Positions 55,320-63,893 of a DNA stretch of 63,893 nucleotides are shown piece after piece; the stretch's first letter is position 1; each line of letters starts with the position of its first letter. The stretch lies in the NCBI GenBank assembly GCA_028681035.1, contig JAQUJJ010000002.1:1-63893 (forward strand), written 5' to 3'. Position numbers and translations under genes: made by a program. The DNA comes from Candidatus Cloacimonadota bacterium (GTDB taxonomy: Bacteria > Cloacimonadota > Cloacimonadia > Cloacimonadales > Cloacimonadaceae). A model generated the notes under the pieces. That model had not been told where the DNA came from. It saw only the letters and a program-made list of their open reading frames with translations, and made no database searches.

Positions 55320-56762
55320 ATGAAGTATCTAGATCTCGCCATGAATGCTGCTGCAAGCCTCGGCGCAGAATATGCCGACATCCGCATTCAAAGAACTACA
55401 GATCAGGTGATTTATCTGCAAAATCTATCTCTTAAACACACCCACACCGAAATTGTTCACGGATATGGAATTCGTGTGTTTAAGGAAGGTGCTTGGGGCT
55501 TTGCCCATTCGAATGTGTTTAGCGATGAATCCGTTCTCGCCACGGTTAAAAAAGCTGTGGAAATTGCTGCTCTTTCGGCATCAGTTAACAAAAACAAAAA
55601 GCTCCGTTTGGCTCCCGAACGCAGCTATATCGCCACCTACAAAACCCCTGTGCAGATTGAATCCCTGGACGTTCCGCTACAAGAAAAAGTGGAGCTGATG
55701 ATGGAAGTGAACCGCACCATGATGGCGTACGAAGGCATCAAACAAGCGGTATTCTATCTGGTTATCCACAAGGACGAGAAGCTGTTCGCTTCCACCCTTG
55801 GCACCAGGCTGGACATCACATCTCAGTTTATCAATCCCATGGTTATTGCCACTGCCGTGCATGAAGGCGATAGCCAAAGCCGTACCTTCGACGAAGGCGG
55901 CAGAGCCGTGGGTTGGGAATGGATACTTAGCCTGAACCTGATTGATAAAGCCAAACAAATTGCCGAAGAAGCCCTGATTAAGGTGAAAGCCGATGTTCTG
56001 GGTCCCGAGGAAAGACGCAGCCTTGTTTTAGACCCCAACCATCTGGGGCTTACCATGCACGAAAGCGTGGGGCATCCCACAGAGCTTGACCGCGTACTTG
56101 GCTGGGAAGCAGATTATGCCGGGATTTCTTTCGCCACTCCCGAAAAGCTAAAGAACTACCAATACGGCAGCGATATAGTTAACTTCGTGGGCGACAACAC
56201 CCTCTGTGAAGGTCTTGCCACGCACGGCTTTGATGATGATGGCGTTCCCGGACAGAAATGGCATATAATTAAAGACGGTATTTTAAACGAATACGGCAGC
56301 ACCCGAGACACAGCCATGGAAATCGGCTTGGATTACTCTCGTGGTTGCAACCGGGCTACATATTATTTCGACCAGCCGATAAACCGTATTCCAAACCTGT
56401 ATCTGCTGCCCGGAACCAAGGTTTTAACCCCCGGCGAACTGATTGCCGATACAGAAGATGGCGTTTACATTCAGGGCAGAGGCAGCTTTTCGATTGACCA
56501 GCACCGCGTTAACTTCCAGTTTGGTGGCGATTTCTTTTGGGAAATCAAGAATGGCAAGCTATTCCGCCCGCTGAAGAAAGTAATCTACAAATCCAATAAT
56601 CCAGAGTTCTGGAATAGTTGCGACGCAATATGCGACGAACGTTTCTGGCGTCCCTTTGGCGTAGTAAACTGCGGAAAAGGACAGCCTTCCCAAAGTGCCC
56701 GCATGACCCACGGAGCAGCACCCTCAAGATTCCGCAATATCCGTGTAGGAGGTTCCCAATGA
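55320..56762 (+). CDS. tldD: TldD metalloprotease family protein
   Basis: A 480-residue protein of the TldD/PmbA family. The Zn site is HESVGHPTELD (about residue 246), an HExxxH-type motif with a downstream Cys (about 350, GCNRATYYF). TldD/TldE heterodimers degrade antitoxin and process peptides such as microcin B17. The downstream gene overlaps by four bases, giving the usual TldD-TldE pair. Length is standard. AAGGAG before the start. Confidence 0.95.
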   Translation: MKYLDLAMNAAASLGAEYADIRIQRTTDQVIYLQNLSLKHTHTEIVHGYGIRVFKEGAWGFAHSNVFSDESVLATVKKAVEIAALSASVNKNKKLRLAPERSYIATYKTPVQIESLDVPLQEKVELMMEVNRTMMAYEGIKQAVFYLVIHKDEKLFASTLGTRLDITSQFINPMVIATAVHEGDSQSRTFDEGGRAVGWEWILSLNLIDKAKQIAEEALIKVKADVLGPEERRSLVLDPNHLGLTMHESVGHPTELDRVLGWEADYAGISFATPEKLKNYQYGSDIVNFVGDNTLCEGLATHGFDDDGVPGQKWHIIKDGILNEYGSTRDTAMEIGLDYSRGCNRATYYFDQPINRIPNLYLLPGTKVLTPGELIADTEDGVYIQGRGSFSIDQHRVNFQFGGDFFWEIKNGKLFRPLKKVIYKSNNPEFWNSCDAICDERFWRPFGVVNCGKGQPSQSARMTHGAAPSRFRNIRVGGSQ

Positions 56763-58033
56763 ACATCGAGAAAATAGCCCAATACATAAAGCAGCATACT
56801 ACTGCCGATGACTATACATTCAACATTAGCCTTTGGGACAGCCACGAAACCCGCTTTGCCCAAAATGGGATTACGCAGCATATTGCAGGACCCAAGATGG
56901 ATGTTTCCTTAAGCGTTTCCTATGGCGCAAAATCGGGTAGTTGCTCGGTTAATCAAGATGATGAGACGACACTTGCTTTCTTGCTAAGAACCGCGGAAGA
57001 TATGGCAAAACTGGCACCCGAAGACCCCGAGTTTATGCCCTCTGCCATGCCGATAACGCTTCCTAAAGTAAACAATTCCGATCCCGAAACGCGCGACCTG
57101 CAACCCAAGCAAATGGTGGCAATAGTGCAAGAGTCCATCGATAAAGCCAAAGCCATGGATGCCACCGTTTCGGGGATGACAGAAAAGCACTACGGGGAAA
57201 GCTATATGTTTAGCAAGAATGGCTTTGTGGGAAGCCATAGCCGCACTAGTTTCGGTCACTCTATGACCCTTAAAAAAGGCAGCGTGGAGACGAAGGTGGA
57301 TTATGAAGCCAAGAACTTTGCGGGCTTCGATTTAGCTAAGGATTTTGCACGTCTGGCAACTCAGGCAAACGCCCTTGAAGGCATGCAGAGCTTCGATCCG
57401 CAGAAGATTGCCGTTATCTTGCGTCCGGGAGCTTTACAGGAATTATTGTGGTTTATGGGCTGGATGATGAACCGTCGCCAGAGTGACGAAGGCTTCACCC
57501 CTTTCACCGACCAGCTTGGCAAGCCCTTCTTTGGAGATAAGTTTAGCTGGTATTCCACGCTGCTACGTCCAGAACTTTCTGCCTCGCCTTATAACCATGA
57601 AGGCATTGCCTCCGTGGAAATCCCCTGGGTGGAAAAAGGCGTGTTAAAAACGATGCCTACGAACCGCTATTGGGCAAAGAAGATTGGCTCCACACCCTCC
57701 AGCAGCTATAATATGTATATCCCCGGCGGCAATACCACCGAGGAAGAAATGATGAAGATGGTGCCCCGTGGTTTGATAATAAACCGCTTCTGGTATATCC
57801 GCACAGTGGATGCAAAAGCGGGAGAATTGACAGGTATGACGCGTGATGGCGTGCTTTATTTTGAAGACGGGAAAGTAAAAAATGCAGTAAATAATTTGCG
57901 CTTTAACGAGATACCTCACGATGTCACAAGACGCATCTTAGCCCTTGGTGCCAATGAACTTGCGTCTTCGCATACATCACTGCCAACTATGCTGATTGAT
58001 GGCTTTAACTTCGTGGATAAGACGTCTTTCTAA
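56759..58033 (+). CDS. tldE: TldE/PmbA partner protein
   Basis: 424 residues from ATG 56759, in which GGAGG sits well upstream, and the start overlaps the stop of tldD (ATGA); a longer frame beginning at 56618 is spurious. TldE lacks the metal site of TldD and forms the inactive half of the barrel-like dimer. Blocks SGMTEKHYGESYMFSKNGF, and TPSSSYNMYIPGGNTTEEEMM are family features. Function as with tldD. Confidence 0.94.
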   Translation: MNIEKIAQYIKQHTTADDYTFNISLWDSHETRFAQNGITQHIAGPKMDVSLSVSYGAKSGSCSVNQDDETTLAFLLRTAEDMAKLAPEDPEFMPSAMPITLPKVNNSDPETRDLQPKQMVAIVQESIDKAKAMDATVSGMTEKHYGESYMFSKNGFVGSHSRTSFGHSMTLKKGSVETKVDYEAKNFAGFDLAKDFARLATQANALEGMQSFDPQKIAVILRPGALQELLWFMGWMMNRRQSDEGFTPFTDQLGKPFFGDKFSWYSTLLRPELSASPYNHEGIASVEIPWVEKGVLKTMPTNRYWAKKIGSTPSSSYNMYIPGGNTTEEEMMKMVPRGLIINRFWYIRTVDAKAGELTGMTRDGVLYFEDGKVKNAVNNLRFNEIPHDVTRRILALGANELASSHTSLPTMLIDGFNFVDKTSF

Positions 58034-58171
58034 ACAAATAGATTGACAGAAAATGAGAGCCTAACTTACATGACTCCATATGCGATTAAACATTCCCATA
58101 GAGCCGATTCCTTTTTATCGGGAGAGCCTCAAACCAGAATGTTCGATCCCGAAAATAAAGGAGACACTAAC

Positions 58172-58345
58172 ATGGCCGACAAAACACTCATTTGCAAGGA
58201 CTGCTCCAAAGAATTCGTATTCACCGATGGCGAACAAGAATTCTACAAAGAAAAAGGTCTTCAGAACGAGCCGCAACGCTGCCCGGACTGTCGCAAAGCC
58301 AAAAAAGCCGAGTTCAATCGCAACAGATTTCAACGTAGCTACTAA
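58172..58345 (+). CDS. Probable zinc-ribbon protein (zf-trcl type)
   Basis: 57 residues from ATG 58172, with AAAGGAGA upstream at the right distance. Two CxxC knuckles, CKDCSKEFVF and CPDCRKAKK, bind zinc. The KTLICKDCSKEFVFTDGEQEFY pattern is that of the probable zinc-ribbon family, likely nucleic-acid binding. A longer frame to 58043 has no better start. Followed by a strong terminator. Confidence 0.9.
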   Translation: MADKTLICKDCSKEFVFTDGEQEFYKEKGLQNEPQRCPDCRKAKKAEFNRNRFQRSY

Positions 58346-58370
58346 ACAATAGATAGCACAGTCTGTTATA

Positions 58371-58400
58371 GCCACCGCCTAAAAGCGGTGGCTTTTTTTT
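58371..58400 (+). terminator. Rho-independent terminator after the zinc-ribbon gene
   Basis: GCCACCGC (58371-58378) and GCGGTGGC (58385-58392) form a perfect 8-bp stem with a 6-base loop CTAAAA, followed by eight T. Confidence 0.92.
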
Positions 58401-58767
58401 GTGTTTATAAAGTCTTATCAAAAGTAACAAATGAGTATCACCTGTCACAGTGCTCGAACCCCCTGAAACGGGACACTGGGAGTTGTAAAAACATGCGATT
58501 TGAAATATCACTTGATACATTGTAGCCCAGATGGTGGGAAATATTCACCTGCTTTCCAGAAAATCATTGACGATAAATGCTACGATCTTATATTGTATGC
58601 AATTCAAAATGCTGAGATAGGTTTCGAGATTGAAAGACTATAAAGACTATCTTGAAGCTCTCATGCGATTTATGCCCCGAAATCGTGGAACCCTGTTGAA
58701 TAATGCTGCTTTTTTCAACAGAATGAAATTTGGAACAAAGATGCGTATCTGAAGCCTAAGGCGGATT
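58401..58767. other. Intergenic spacer upstream of the two-component genes
   Basis: No gene seen. The stretch GTTGAATAATGC...TTTTTTCAAC (58694-58723) is a weak inverted repeat. No clear sigma-54 -24/-12 box was found; GG and GC doublets in TTTGGAACAAAGATGCG are one base short of the normal spacing. Confidence 0.5.
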
Positions 58768-60702
58768 ATGAAAACTAAAAGTTTAACCAAGAAACAGTTA
58801 TATGCCCTAGTAGGTCCTTTGATTCAGAAAGCTTATCAAGTGATGACCTCTCATCCGGATGAATGCCTAAGCCTGGGACTGCAAGCTCTGGAACTGGCAA
58901 AGCAGCACAGTTTCGATTTCGGCATAGGGCATGCTTATATCCATATCGGGCTGGGATATTATCATCAAGGTGAACTGGCTGATGCTATGGAAAATTACAA
59001 AAAAGCAGAAGCTGTCTTTGTGAAGATCAACAACATCCCTGGACTGAGAGGTGTGTACAACAACATCGGCACAGTTTACGACGACTGGCAGGATTGTGAA
59101 AACGCTCTGCAATATTATCAAATGAACCTGGATTTACAACAGGAGGGTGACGATCCCAAGGTCAAATGCAATATTTTGATCAATATCGGCATGATCCATT
59201 ATGGATCCGGGGATTTTCAGGCTGCCCGACATTGTTTTCAGGAAGCCCTGGACTTGTCTCGCAGCATCGGTTTTGCCTATGGTGAAAGCAATGCATTGGG
59301 GCATTTGGGCAAAATCATGTTGCAGGAGAATGATTTTGAAGCAGCCTTATCCCATTTCCGACAGGCTATCCATGTCGCTGAACAGAATAATCTTACGGCA
59401 AGAGTGGTTCACCTTCTAAACAACATCGCTGATGCCTGTCTTAAACGCCGAGATTATCCCAAAGCGATTGAATACTTAAGCCAAGCAATGGAAAAAGCCA
59501 TCTCAATCAATGCTAAACTTTCAATGTCCACGATTGCCTTGAAGTTTGCCACTATTTATCGGGATCTCGGCGACAGGGAATTACAAAAAAGCCATCTGGA
59601 GCGGTGTTTATCCCTCGCTATCCCGGAGAACTACAGATATAATGCCGTAATTGCCTTGCAGGAACTTGCCAAGATGTATGAGTTTGAAGGGGATTACAAA
59701 AAAGCTCTGGAGTTATATTGGCAGTATCAGGAAATCCAGAAGTATCTGAACGACCAAACCCGGATTCAGCATATAGAGCAGCTCCGGGTACAGATGCAGG
59801 TGGCAGAAAAAGAGCGGGAGATGGAACTGATCCGCTGCAGCAACCAAGCTCTGGAAAAACAGAGCAAGCTGATTATGCGGCAGAAAAACAAGCTGGAAAA
59901 AGCGGAAAAAGCTCTGACAGAATGGAATCATAGCCTGGAGCTGCGGGTAACTGAAGAGATCATGAAGAGGCAGCAACAAGAGCAAATCGTGATTCAAAAG
60001 TCCAAACTGGAGTCTCTGGGCAGATTGTCTGCCGGAATCGCCCACGAAATCAATCAACCCCTGGGAATGATCAGTATAGGCATCCAAAACTTGTTCAACA
60101 ATCTCAGTTCGGGTCAAGTGGATAAAGATTACATTGATGAGAAATCGCAGCATTTTACGGAAAACATTGACCGTATCAGAAAGATCATCGATCACATCAG
60201 GGTGTTTTCCCGCGATCAACAGTCAGAAATACCGGCTTTGATCGATACCAGAACGGTGATAGAGAATGCCCTCTCCATGCTGAGGGCACAATGTAAGGAA
60301 CATAACATCAGCCTTGAATTCAGCCCTGCCCCTGAACCGCTCTTAATCTTGGGCAATAAGTACCGTTTGGAGCAGGTAATCCTGAATCTCTTGTCGAACG
60401 CCAAAGCCGCAGTGGAAGAACGATTTGATGTCTTTGATGATGCCAAGCACATCAGAATTAGAAACTATCTGAGAGATCAAATAGTGATCATCGAAGTGGA
60501 AGATAACGGCTGTGGCATCGCGGAACAAGACCTACAACAGATATTTGAACCATTTTTCACGACCAAGACCGAAAGTATGGGCACCGGATTGGGTCTTTCA
60601 ATATGCTATGGGATCATTAATGAGATGCAGGGCAAGATCGGCTGCAAGAGTCAAAAAGCAAGCGGAACAACTATTAGCATCGAGTTACCGGCTTGTCTAT
60701 AA
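58768..60702 (+). CDS. Cytoplasmic TPR-containing sensor histidine kinase
   Basis: A 644-residue kinase without membrane helices. Residues 20-330 hold six to eight tetratricopeptide repeats (GLRGVYNNIGTVYDDWQDCENALQYY; NALGHLGKIMLQENDFEAALSHF; VVHLLNNIADACLKRRDYPKAIEYL). A coiled coil (about 340-415) leads to the H box RLSAGIAHEINQPL, His426. The N, G1 and G2 boxes follow as LNLLSNAKAAVEE, VEDNGCGI and GTGLGLS. TPRs probably sense a protein ligand. The next gene, 12 bases on, encodes its likely response regulator. Confidence 0.92.
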   Translation: MKTKSLTKKQLYALVGPLIQKAYQVMTSHPDECLSLGLQALELAKQHSFDFGIGHAYIHIGLGYYHQGELADAMENYKKAEAVFVKINNIPGLRGVYNNIGTVYDDWQDCENALQYYQMNLDLQQEGDDPKVKCNILINIGMIHYGSGDFQAARHCFQEALDLSRSIGFAYGESNALGHLGKIMLQENDFEAALSHFRQAIHVAEQNNLTARVVHLLNNIADACLKRRDYPKAIEYLSQAMEKAISINAKLSMSTIALKFATIYRDLGDRELQKSHLERCLSLAIPENYRYNAVIALQELAKMYEFEGDYKKALELYWQYQEIQKYLNDQTRIQHIEQLRVQMQVAEKEREMELIRCSNQALEKQSKLIMRQKNKLEKAEKALTEWNHSLELRVTEEIMKRQQQEQIVIQKSKLESLGRLSAGIAHEINQPLGMISIGIQNLFNNLSSGQVDKDYIDEKSQHFTENIDRIRKIIDHIRVFSRDQQSEIPALIDTRTVIENALSMLRAQCKEHNISLEFSPAPEPLLILGNKYRLEQVILNLLSNAKAAVEERFDVFDDAKHIRIRNYLRDQIVIIEVEDNGCGIAEQDLQQIFEPFFTTKTESMGTGLGLSICYGIINEMQGKIGCKSQKASGTTISIELPACL

Positions 60703-60714
60703 GGGAGATATACT

Positions 60715-62106
60715 ATGTCTAAGCTAAAAATATTGGTGGTGGATGATGAGCCGGGATACCAGAGAGAAATCAAGGAATACTTAAGCTCATGTGGCTTTAG
60801 CGTATCTACTGCCGGACTGCCCTCCGCGGCACTGGAGATGATCAACACTGAAGCAATAGACATTGCTATCATAGACCTGCGTTTACCGGAAATGGATGGC
60901 TTGACTCTGATGCGGAAAGTAAGGGAAATCGATGCTGAAATCGGAGTGATCATGATCAGCGGACATGGTGATATGGAAACCGTGCTACACGCGATGCGGG
61001 AAGGGGCTATAGACTTCTTTCCGAAACCTTTTAACCTCATAGATATCCGCCTTGCCATCGAACGTACAGTCAAATATATTGAATTGCATAACAAGCTAAG
61101 CGAAATCGAGACTACCTGCGAAAACTTGATGGAAATGATGAATCAAAACAGCCGCATCCCCCTGATCGGCGAAAGCCCGGGAATGAAAGAAGTGTTTCGC
61201 CTGATGAGCCAGGTAAGCCCCAGCCGCAATACAGACGTCCTGATACAGGGAGAAAGTGGCACGGGTAAAGAACTGGTAGCGCGAGGCATTCATTATCTGG
61301 GCTTGGGTAAAGGGAAGGTATTCTTTGACGTGAACTGCACCGCAATCCCGGATAGCCTATTTGAGAGTGAATTCTTCGGGCATACCCGCAATGCCTTCAC
61401 CGGTGCTTTGACTGACAAGAAAGGTAGATTTGAAATCGCCAACGGAGGCACCCTCTTCCTGGATGAAATCGGCGATTTACCCATGGCAATGCAGGCTAAG
61501 CTGCTTAGAGTATTGGAAGAAAGGAAGGTGCGCAAGGTGGGATCAAACATTGATATCCCCCTTAATCTGAGGGTCATCGCTTCCACCAATAAAGATCTCA
61601 AAGCTATGATCGAGAGCAAACTGTTTCGGGAAGACCTGTTTTACCGCCTCAGCCGCTTCCCCATTTATATTCCGGCCTTGCGAGATAGAAGGGAAGATAT
61701 AGCTGGGTTGCTGGAGTTTTACAATCGGCATTTCAGTACCGCTCTTAAAAAACCCTATAAAAACATCTCCGAGAAGTCGCTAAACCGGCTTCTTACTTAT
61801 CAGTATCCCGGCAATGTGAGAGAACTGAAAAACATGATGGAAAAGGCTATAATTCTCTCCGATACTAAGGGCAGGGAACTAAACCTGAATTGCTTTCCAG
61901 AGCTGAACTTGGAAGCTTGCCCGCCAGTGGGATTAGTAAATGAAGCGAATCTTGATCTGGCCGGTTTGGAAACGATGGAGATTGAAATGATAAACTGCGC
62001 GATGCACAAAAGCGGCAATAACAAGACTCATGCGGCGGCATTACTAAAGATCAGCCGCACCAGCTTGAATCGCCGCATTGAAAAACACGGATTGGATTAT
62101 TCCTGA
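60715..62106 (+). CDS. Sigma-54-dependent response regulator (NtrC family)
   Basis: A 463-residue regulator. Receiver domain (1-120) with D10, D11 and phospho-acceptor D54, K near 104. AAA+ domain with Walker A GESGTGKE (179-186) and Walker B GGTLFLDEIGDLP. The sigma-54 contact loop reads NAFTGA at 226-231 instead of GAFTGA, a change at the first position. The C-terminal Fis-type HTH is HAAALLKISRTSLNRRIEKHG. Activates sigma-54 promoters upon phosphorylation, probably by the kinase in front of it. It is followed at once by the group II intron. Confidence 0.93.
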   Translation: MSKLKILVVDDEPGYQREIKEYLSSCGFSVSTAGLPSAALEMINTEAIDIAIIDLRLPEMDGLTLMRKVREIDAEIGVIMISGHGDMETVLHAMREGAIDFFPKPFNLIDIRLAIERTVKYIELHNKLSEIETTCENLMEMMNQNSRIPLIGESPGMKEVFRLMSQVSPSRNTDVLIQGESGTGKELVARGIHYLGLGKGKVFFDVNCTAIPDSLFESEFFGHTRNAFTGALTDKKGRFEIANGGTLFLDEIGDLPMAMQAKLLRVLEERKVRKVGSNIDIPLNLRVIASTNKDLKAMIESKLFREDLFYRLSRFPIYIPALRDRREDIAGLLEFYNRHFSTALKKPYKNISEKSLNRLLTYQYPGNVRELKNMMEKAIILSDTKGRELNLNCFPELNLEACPPVGLVNEANLDLAGLETMEIEMINCAMHKSGNNKTHAAALLKISRTSLNRRIEKHGLDYS

Positions 62107-62205
62107 TGTCCCTCCCCCCATTTTTGTAAATGCACTATTTGGGGGTAATTTATTTGAATAGTCACAGTAGAGTAGAGGCAGGGGATTAATCCTGCCCCCC
62201 TCATC

Positions 62206-62239
62206 AAACCGTGCTTGCGGTTTTCCCGCACACGGCTTA
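62206..62239 (-). ncRNA. Group II intron domain V
   Basis: Minus strand AAGCCGTG...CACGGTTT with a GAAA-type tetraloop region (GGGAAAACC). The AGC catalytic triad at the 5' side and the two-base bulge position fit domain V. Confidence 0.85.
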
Positions 62240-62268
62240 CCGACAAAGTTCGTCGCATGCATTCGCAG

Positions 62269-63600
62269 TTAGTTTGGATAAGTGTATTTTGATGGGTCAA
62301 CAAGACCATATTTGCTTGTTAGAACCACAAAAGCATTTTTGCGGTAGAGCTTACACTTACGTTGACTTTTCCTTCGGTAGTATCTGTAGAGTGAATCGTT
62401 CAGGTAATGCCAAAGTTTTCGCTTCTCCACTTGTGGATAGCTGACTTTAGGGATACTGTAGTAGTTCATCCAACCTTTCAGGATTGGATTTAGTCCCTTG
62501 GCAATACTTGCAGGGTTTTTGTGTCTATTCCGCCTCAGGTACTCTCTGACTTTATCTCTTACCGTTTGTGCAGCTTTCCTGCGAGGAACGATATTGAGAT
62601 ATTTCTTGTTCTTTGCAAACAGGTCTTTATCGTACCTGAAAGTAAAGCCTAAGAAATCAAAGGGTTCTTTCTCCACATTTACCATTCGGGTCTTTTCCGT
62701 ATTCAGTTCCAGCTCCATTTTTTCTAGCATGGCATGCAGGTACTCAATACAGTGCTCTGGAATCTTCTTCGCCATTAAGATGAAATCATCTGTGTAGCGA
62801 ACGATTCTTACACCGTATTTATGGAAATGTCCGTCTGGTCTGCTCACCGCTTTATCTACCAAATTTAGGTAGATATTGGCAAGCAGTGGAGATATCACGC
62901 CCCCTTGGGGAGTTCCCTTTTTACTCTTTGTGAGTTTGTTGTCTTCAAAGACTGGAGTCTTGAGCCACATCCTGATGAGCTTAAGAATGCGATGATCGCT
63001 AATTCTCTGCTCCACAAGTATCATTAACTTGTCGTGAGGAATGTTGTCAAAGTATCCACTCAAATCTGCATCATACACCTGTCGCATCCGATTGGTTGCT
63101 ACATGTGTCCTGATACATTTGATGGCATCTTTAGATGAACGCTTCGGGCGAAATCCGTAGGAACAATCCTGGAAGTCTGCTTCGAAGATTGGTTCAATGA
63201 CCAATTTACAGCACATCTGTGCGATGCGGTCTTTGATTGTGGGAATTCCCAGTGGTCGCATTTTACCATTGGCTTTGGGAATATACACTCGTAGAACAGG
63301 TTGCGCTTTATAGGTTTCTTGTATGATTTCCTGTGCTATTTCGGCAAGGTATTTCTCGACGCCGTATTTCACAACGTCGTCTATACTCATACCGTCATAA
63401 CCAGCGGCACCTCTGTTCTGTTTCACTCGTTTCCAAGCTTCTTTCAACACATAGTTGATAGTTAGCTTGTCGTATAGCAGATAAAATCGGAAGGCTTTTT
63501 CCTGCTTGGCTTTACGATATAGCCTAATCTGAAGCTGACGTACTCTTTCCTCGCTCGTCATTTCCGAGCGTCGCTTGTTTGTAAGACTTTCATCAATCAC
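62269..63600 (-). CDS. ltrA: Group II intron reverse transcriptase/maturase
   Basis: 443 residues starting at GTG 63600, with AAGGAG at the right distance. The fingers-palm region contains RGAAGYDGMSID, QDCSYGFRPKRSSKDAI, DADLSGYFDNIPH, GTPQGGVISPLLANIYL and the catalytic RYTDDFILM. The two catalytic Asp are intact but YTDD replaces the usual YADD. A maturase X domain follows (KGLNPILKGWMNYY) with no C-terminal HNH endonuclease, and so the protein is of the size of the smaller endonuclease-less intron classes. It promotes splicing and retrotransposition. Confidence 0.95.
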   Translation of the reverse strand: MIDESLTNKRRSEMTSEERVRQLQIRLYRKAKQEKAFRFYLLYDKLTINYVLKEAWKRVKQNRGAAGYDGMSIDDVVKYGVEKYLAEIAQEIIQETYKAQPVLRVYIPKANGKMRPLGIPTIKDRIAQMCCKLVIEPIFEADFQDCSYGFRPKRSSKDAIKCIRTHVATNRMRQVYDADLSGYFDNIPHDKLMILVEQRISDHRILKLIRMWLKTPVFEDNKLTKSKKGTPQGGVISPLLANIYLNLVDKAVSRPDGHFHKYGVRIVRYTDDFILMAKKIPEHCIEYLHAMLEKMELELNTEKTRMVNVEKEPFDFLGFTFRYDKDLFAKNKKYLNIVPRRKAAQTVRDKVREYLRRNRHKNPASIAKGLNPILKGWMNYYSIPKVSYPQVEKRKLWHYLNDSLYRYYRRKSQRKCKLYRKNAFVVLTSKYGLVDPSKYTYPN

Positions 63601-63893
63601 AAGATACTCCTTTTTCTTTTAGACTTCTTTGAAGTAATGCCCCTTCGCTCCAGATGAGTTATGTTGTCTCATCCATCATCACTAATATGGGCATCTCCGA
63701 CTTCCTGCATACCCGATCCTCATTTCGCTTTCGCTTATAGAGTACCGTTTAGGTCGCAATCCCTGATATGCAGGATCTCCCACGTTCATCGCATGATCAT
63801 TTGTATGCACGCCATCAGTTATGACCCCGGCAGTCCCTGGATGCGCTCTTGACCGTTTATTGCATCCAAGTAGCAGGTTTCAACATATCCGAC
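63601..63893 (-). other. Intron RNA upstream of the maturase gene
   Basis: No protein; short frames on the plus strand are not credible. Minus-strand segments such as GATCATGCGATGAACGTGGG and GGGATTGCGACCT are typical of group II intron domains I-III. The GTGCG-type 5' end was not found before the window edge. Confidence 0.65.

Larger units (their letters stand above)
62167..63893 (-). mobile_element. Group II intron (5' part beyond the window)
   Basis: Minus-strand intron with the maturase gene in domain IV. Domain V is visible at 62206-62239: AAGCCGTGTGCGGG-AAAA-CCGCAAGCACGGTTT, a perfect-looking hairpin with the AGC triad. Domain VI follows (GGCAGG...CCTGCC), and the 3' end is probably CTCTAC at 62172-62167. 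About 290 bases of intron RNA lie upstream of the maturase. The 5' boundary is off the window end, so total length cannot be stated. The 3' exon begins about 60 bases past the sigma-54 regulator stop. Confidence 0.85.

Noticed and set aside
54751..55356. A 201-codon minus-strand gene
   Set aside because: It overlaps the real 55006 gene and translates repeat A; a similar series at 1788-2030 arises from the other repeat copy.
58440..58480. tRNA-like CTCGAACCCCC stretch
   Set aside because: No acceptor, D or anticodon arms could be formed around it, and the T-stem does not pair.
58740..58767. Sigma-54 promoter before the kinase gene
   Set aside because: The GG-GC spacing in TTTGGAACAAAGATGCG is one base short and the rest of the consensus is missing.

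Overview
The window looks like chromosomal DNA of an uncultured or little-studied anaerobic, diderm, fermentative bacterium, most plausibly a member of the Cloacimonadota (WWE1) or a close FCB-superphylum relative. The assignment is an inference from gene content. Three proteins or fragments end in a Por/type IX-like sorting domain (NPFNP...YNLKGQ(K/R)V...GVYLLK). There are LptE- and LolA-like outer-membrane biogenesis genes, an NADH-type multi-cluster [FeFe] hydrogenase with its HydE maturase, many Fe-S proteins, and a small AURKAIP1/COX24-type ribosomal peptide after HU. No 16S or other rRNA and no tRNA was seen, so the placement cannot be tested here.

Layout: 60-3666 (+) threonine aldolase-like, WrbA and catalase. 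3841-12289 (-) is a tight eight-gene run: LptE-like, RluB, YchF, FtsK, LolA, ManC, a membrane-tethered ferredoxin and a sorted surface protein. 12383-13507 (+) is an HTH-EIIA fusion and PurE. 13517-16092 (-) is ClpB, broken by a one-base frameshift, followed by an iron alcohol dehydrogenase and a stand-alone form of a domain usually found at the end of large ATPases. 18580-18974 (+) is HU plus a 30-residue basic ribosomal-type peptide. 19517-21509 (+) is an EIIA / CPA2 antiporter / PII-like operon. 21594-23076 (-) is an AbiE-type toxin-antitoxin pair next to a decapitated surface-protein tail. 23499-27550 (-) is enolase, RecX, RecA, ThpR and an adenosine-specific-kinase-like protein. 27916-37221 (-) encodes a 3101-residue surface protein with 1.7-kb tandem repeats. 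37633-40361 (-) is a SagB-like oxidoreductase and HydA. 40518-44204 holds small envelope and stress genes.

44824-51901 (+) is a six-gene group-4 hydrogenase/complex I-like operon whose large subunit has lost both Ni-Fe cysteine pairs, while the small subunit keeps its Fe-S cysteines. It is therefore probably an energy-converting hydrogenase-related (Ehr-type) ion-pumping complex rather than a hydrogenase. It lies 11 kb from HydA and 2 kb from HydE, so ferredoxin/H2/ion-gradient metabolism is concentrated here. 52590-58345 holds a PH-domain protein, HydE, TldD/TldE and a zinc-ribbon protein. 58768-62106 (+) is a TPR histidine kinase and a sigma-54 activator. 62167 to the window end (-) is a group II intron with its maturase, whose 5' part is cut off by the window.

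The intergenic spacers carry at least three dispersed palindromic or repeat families, named A, B and C in the entries, plus a compact hairpin-rich block at 53429-53597.
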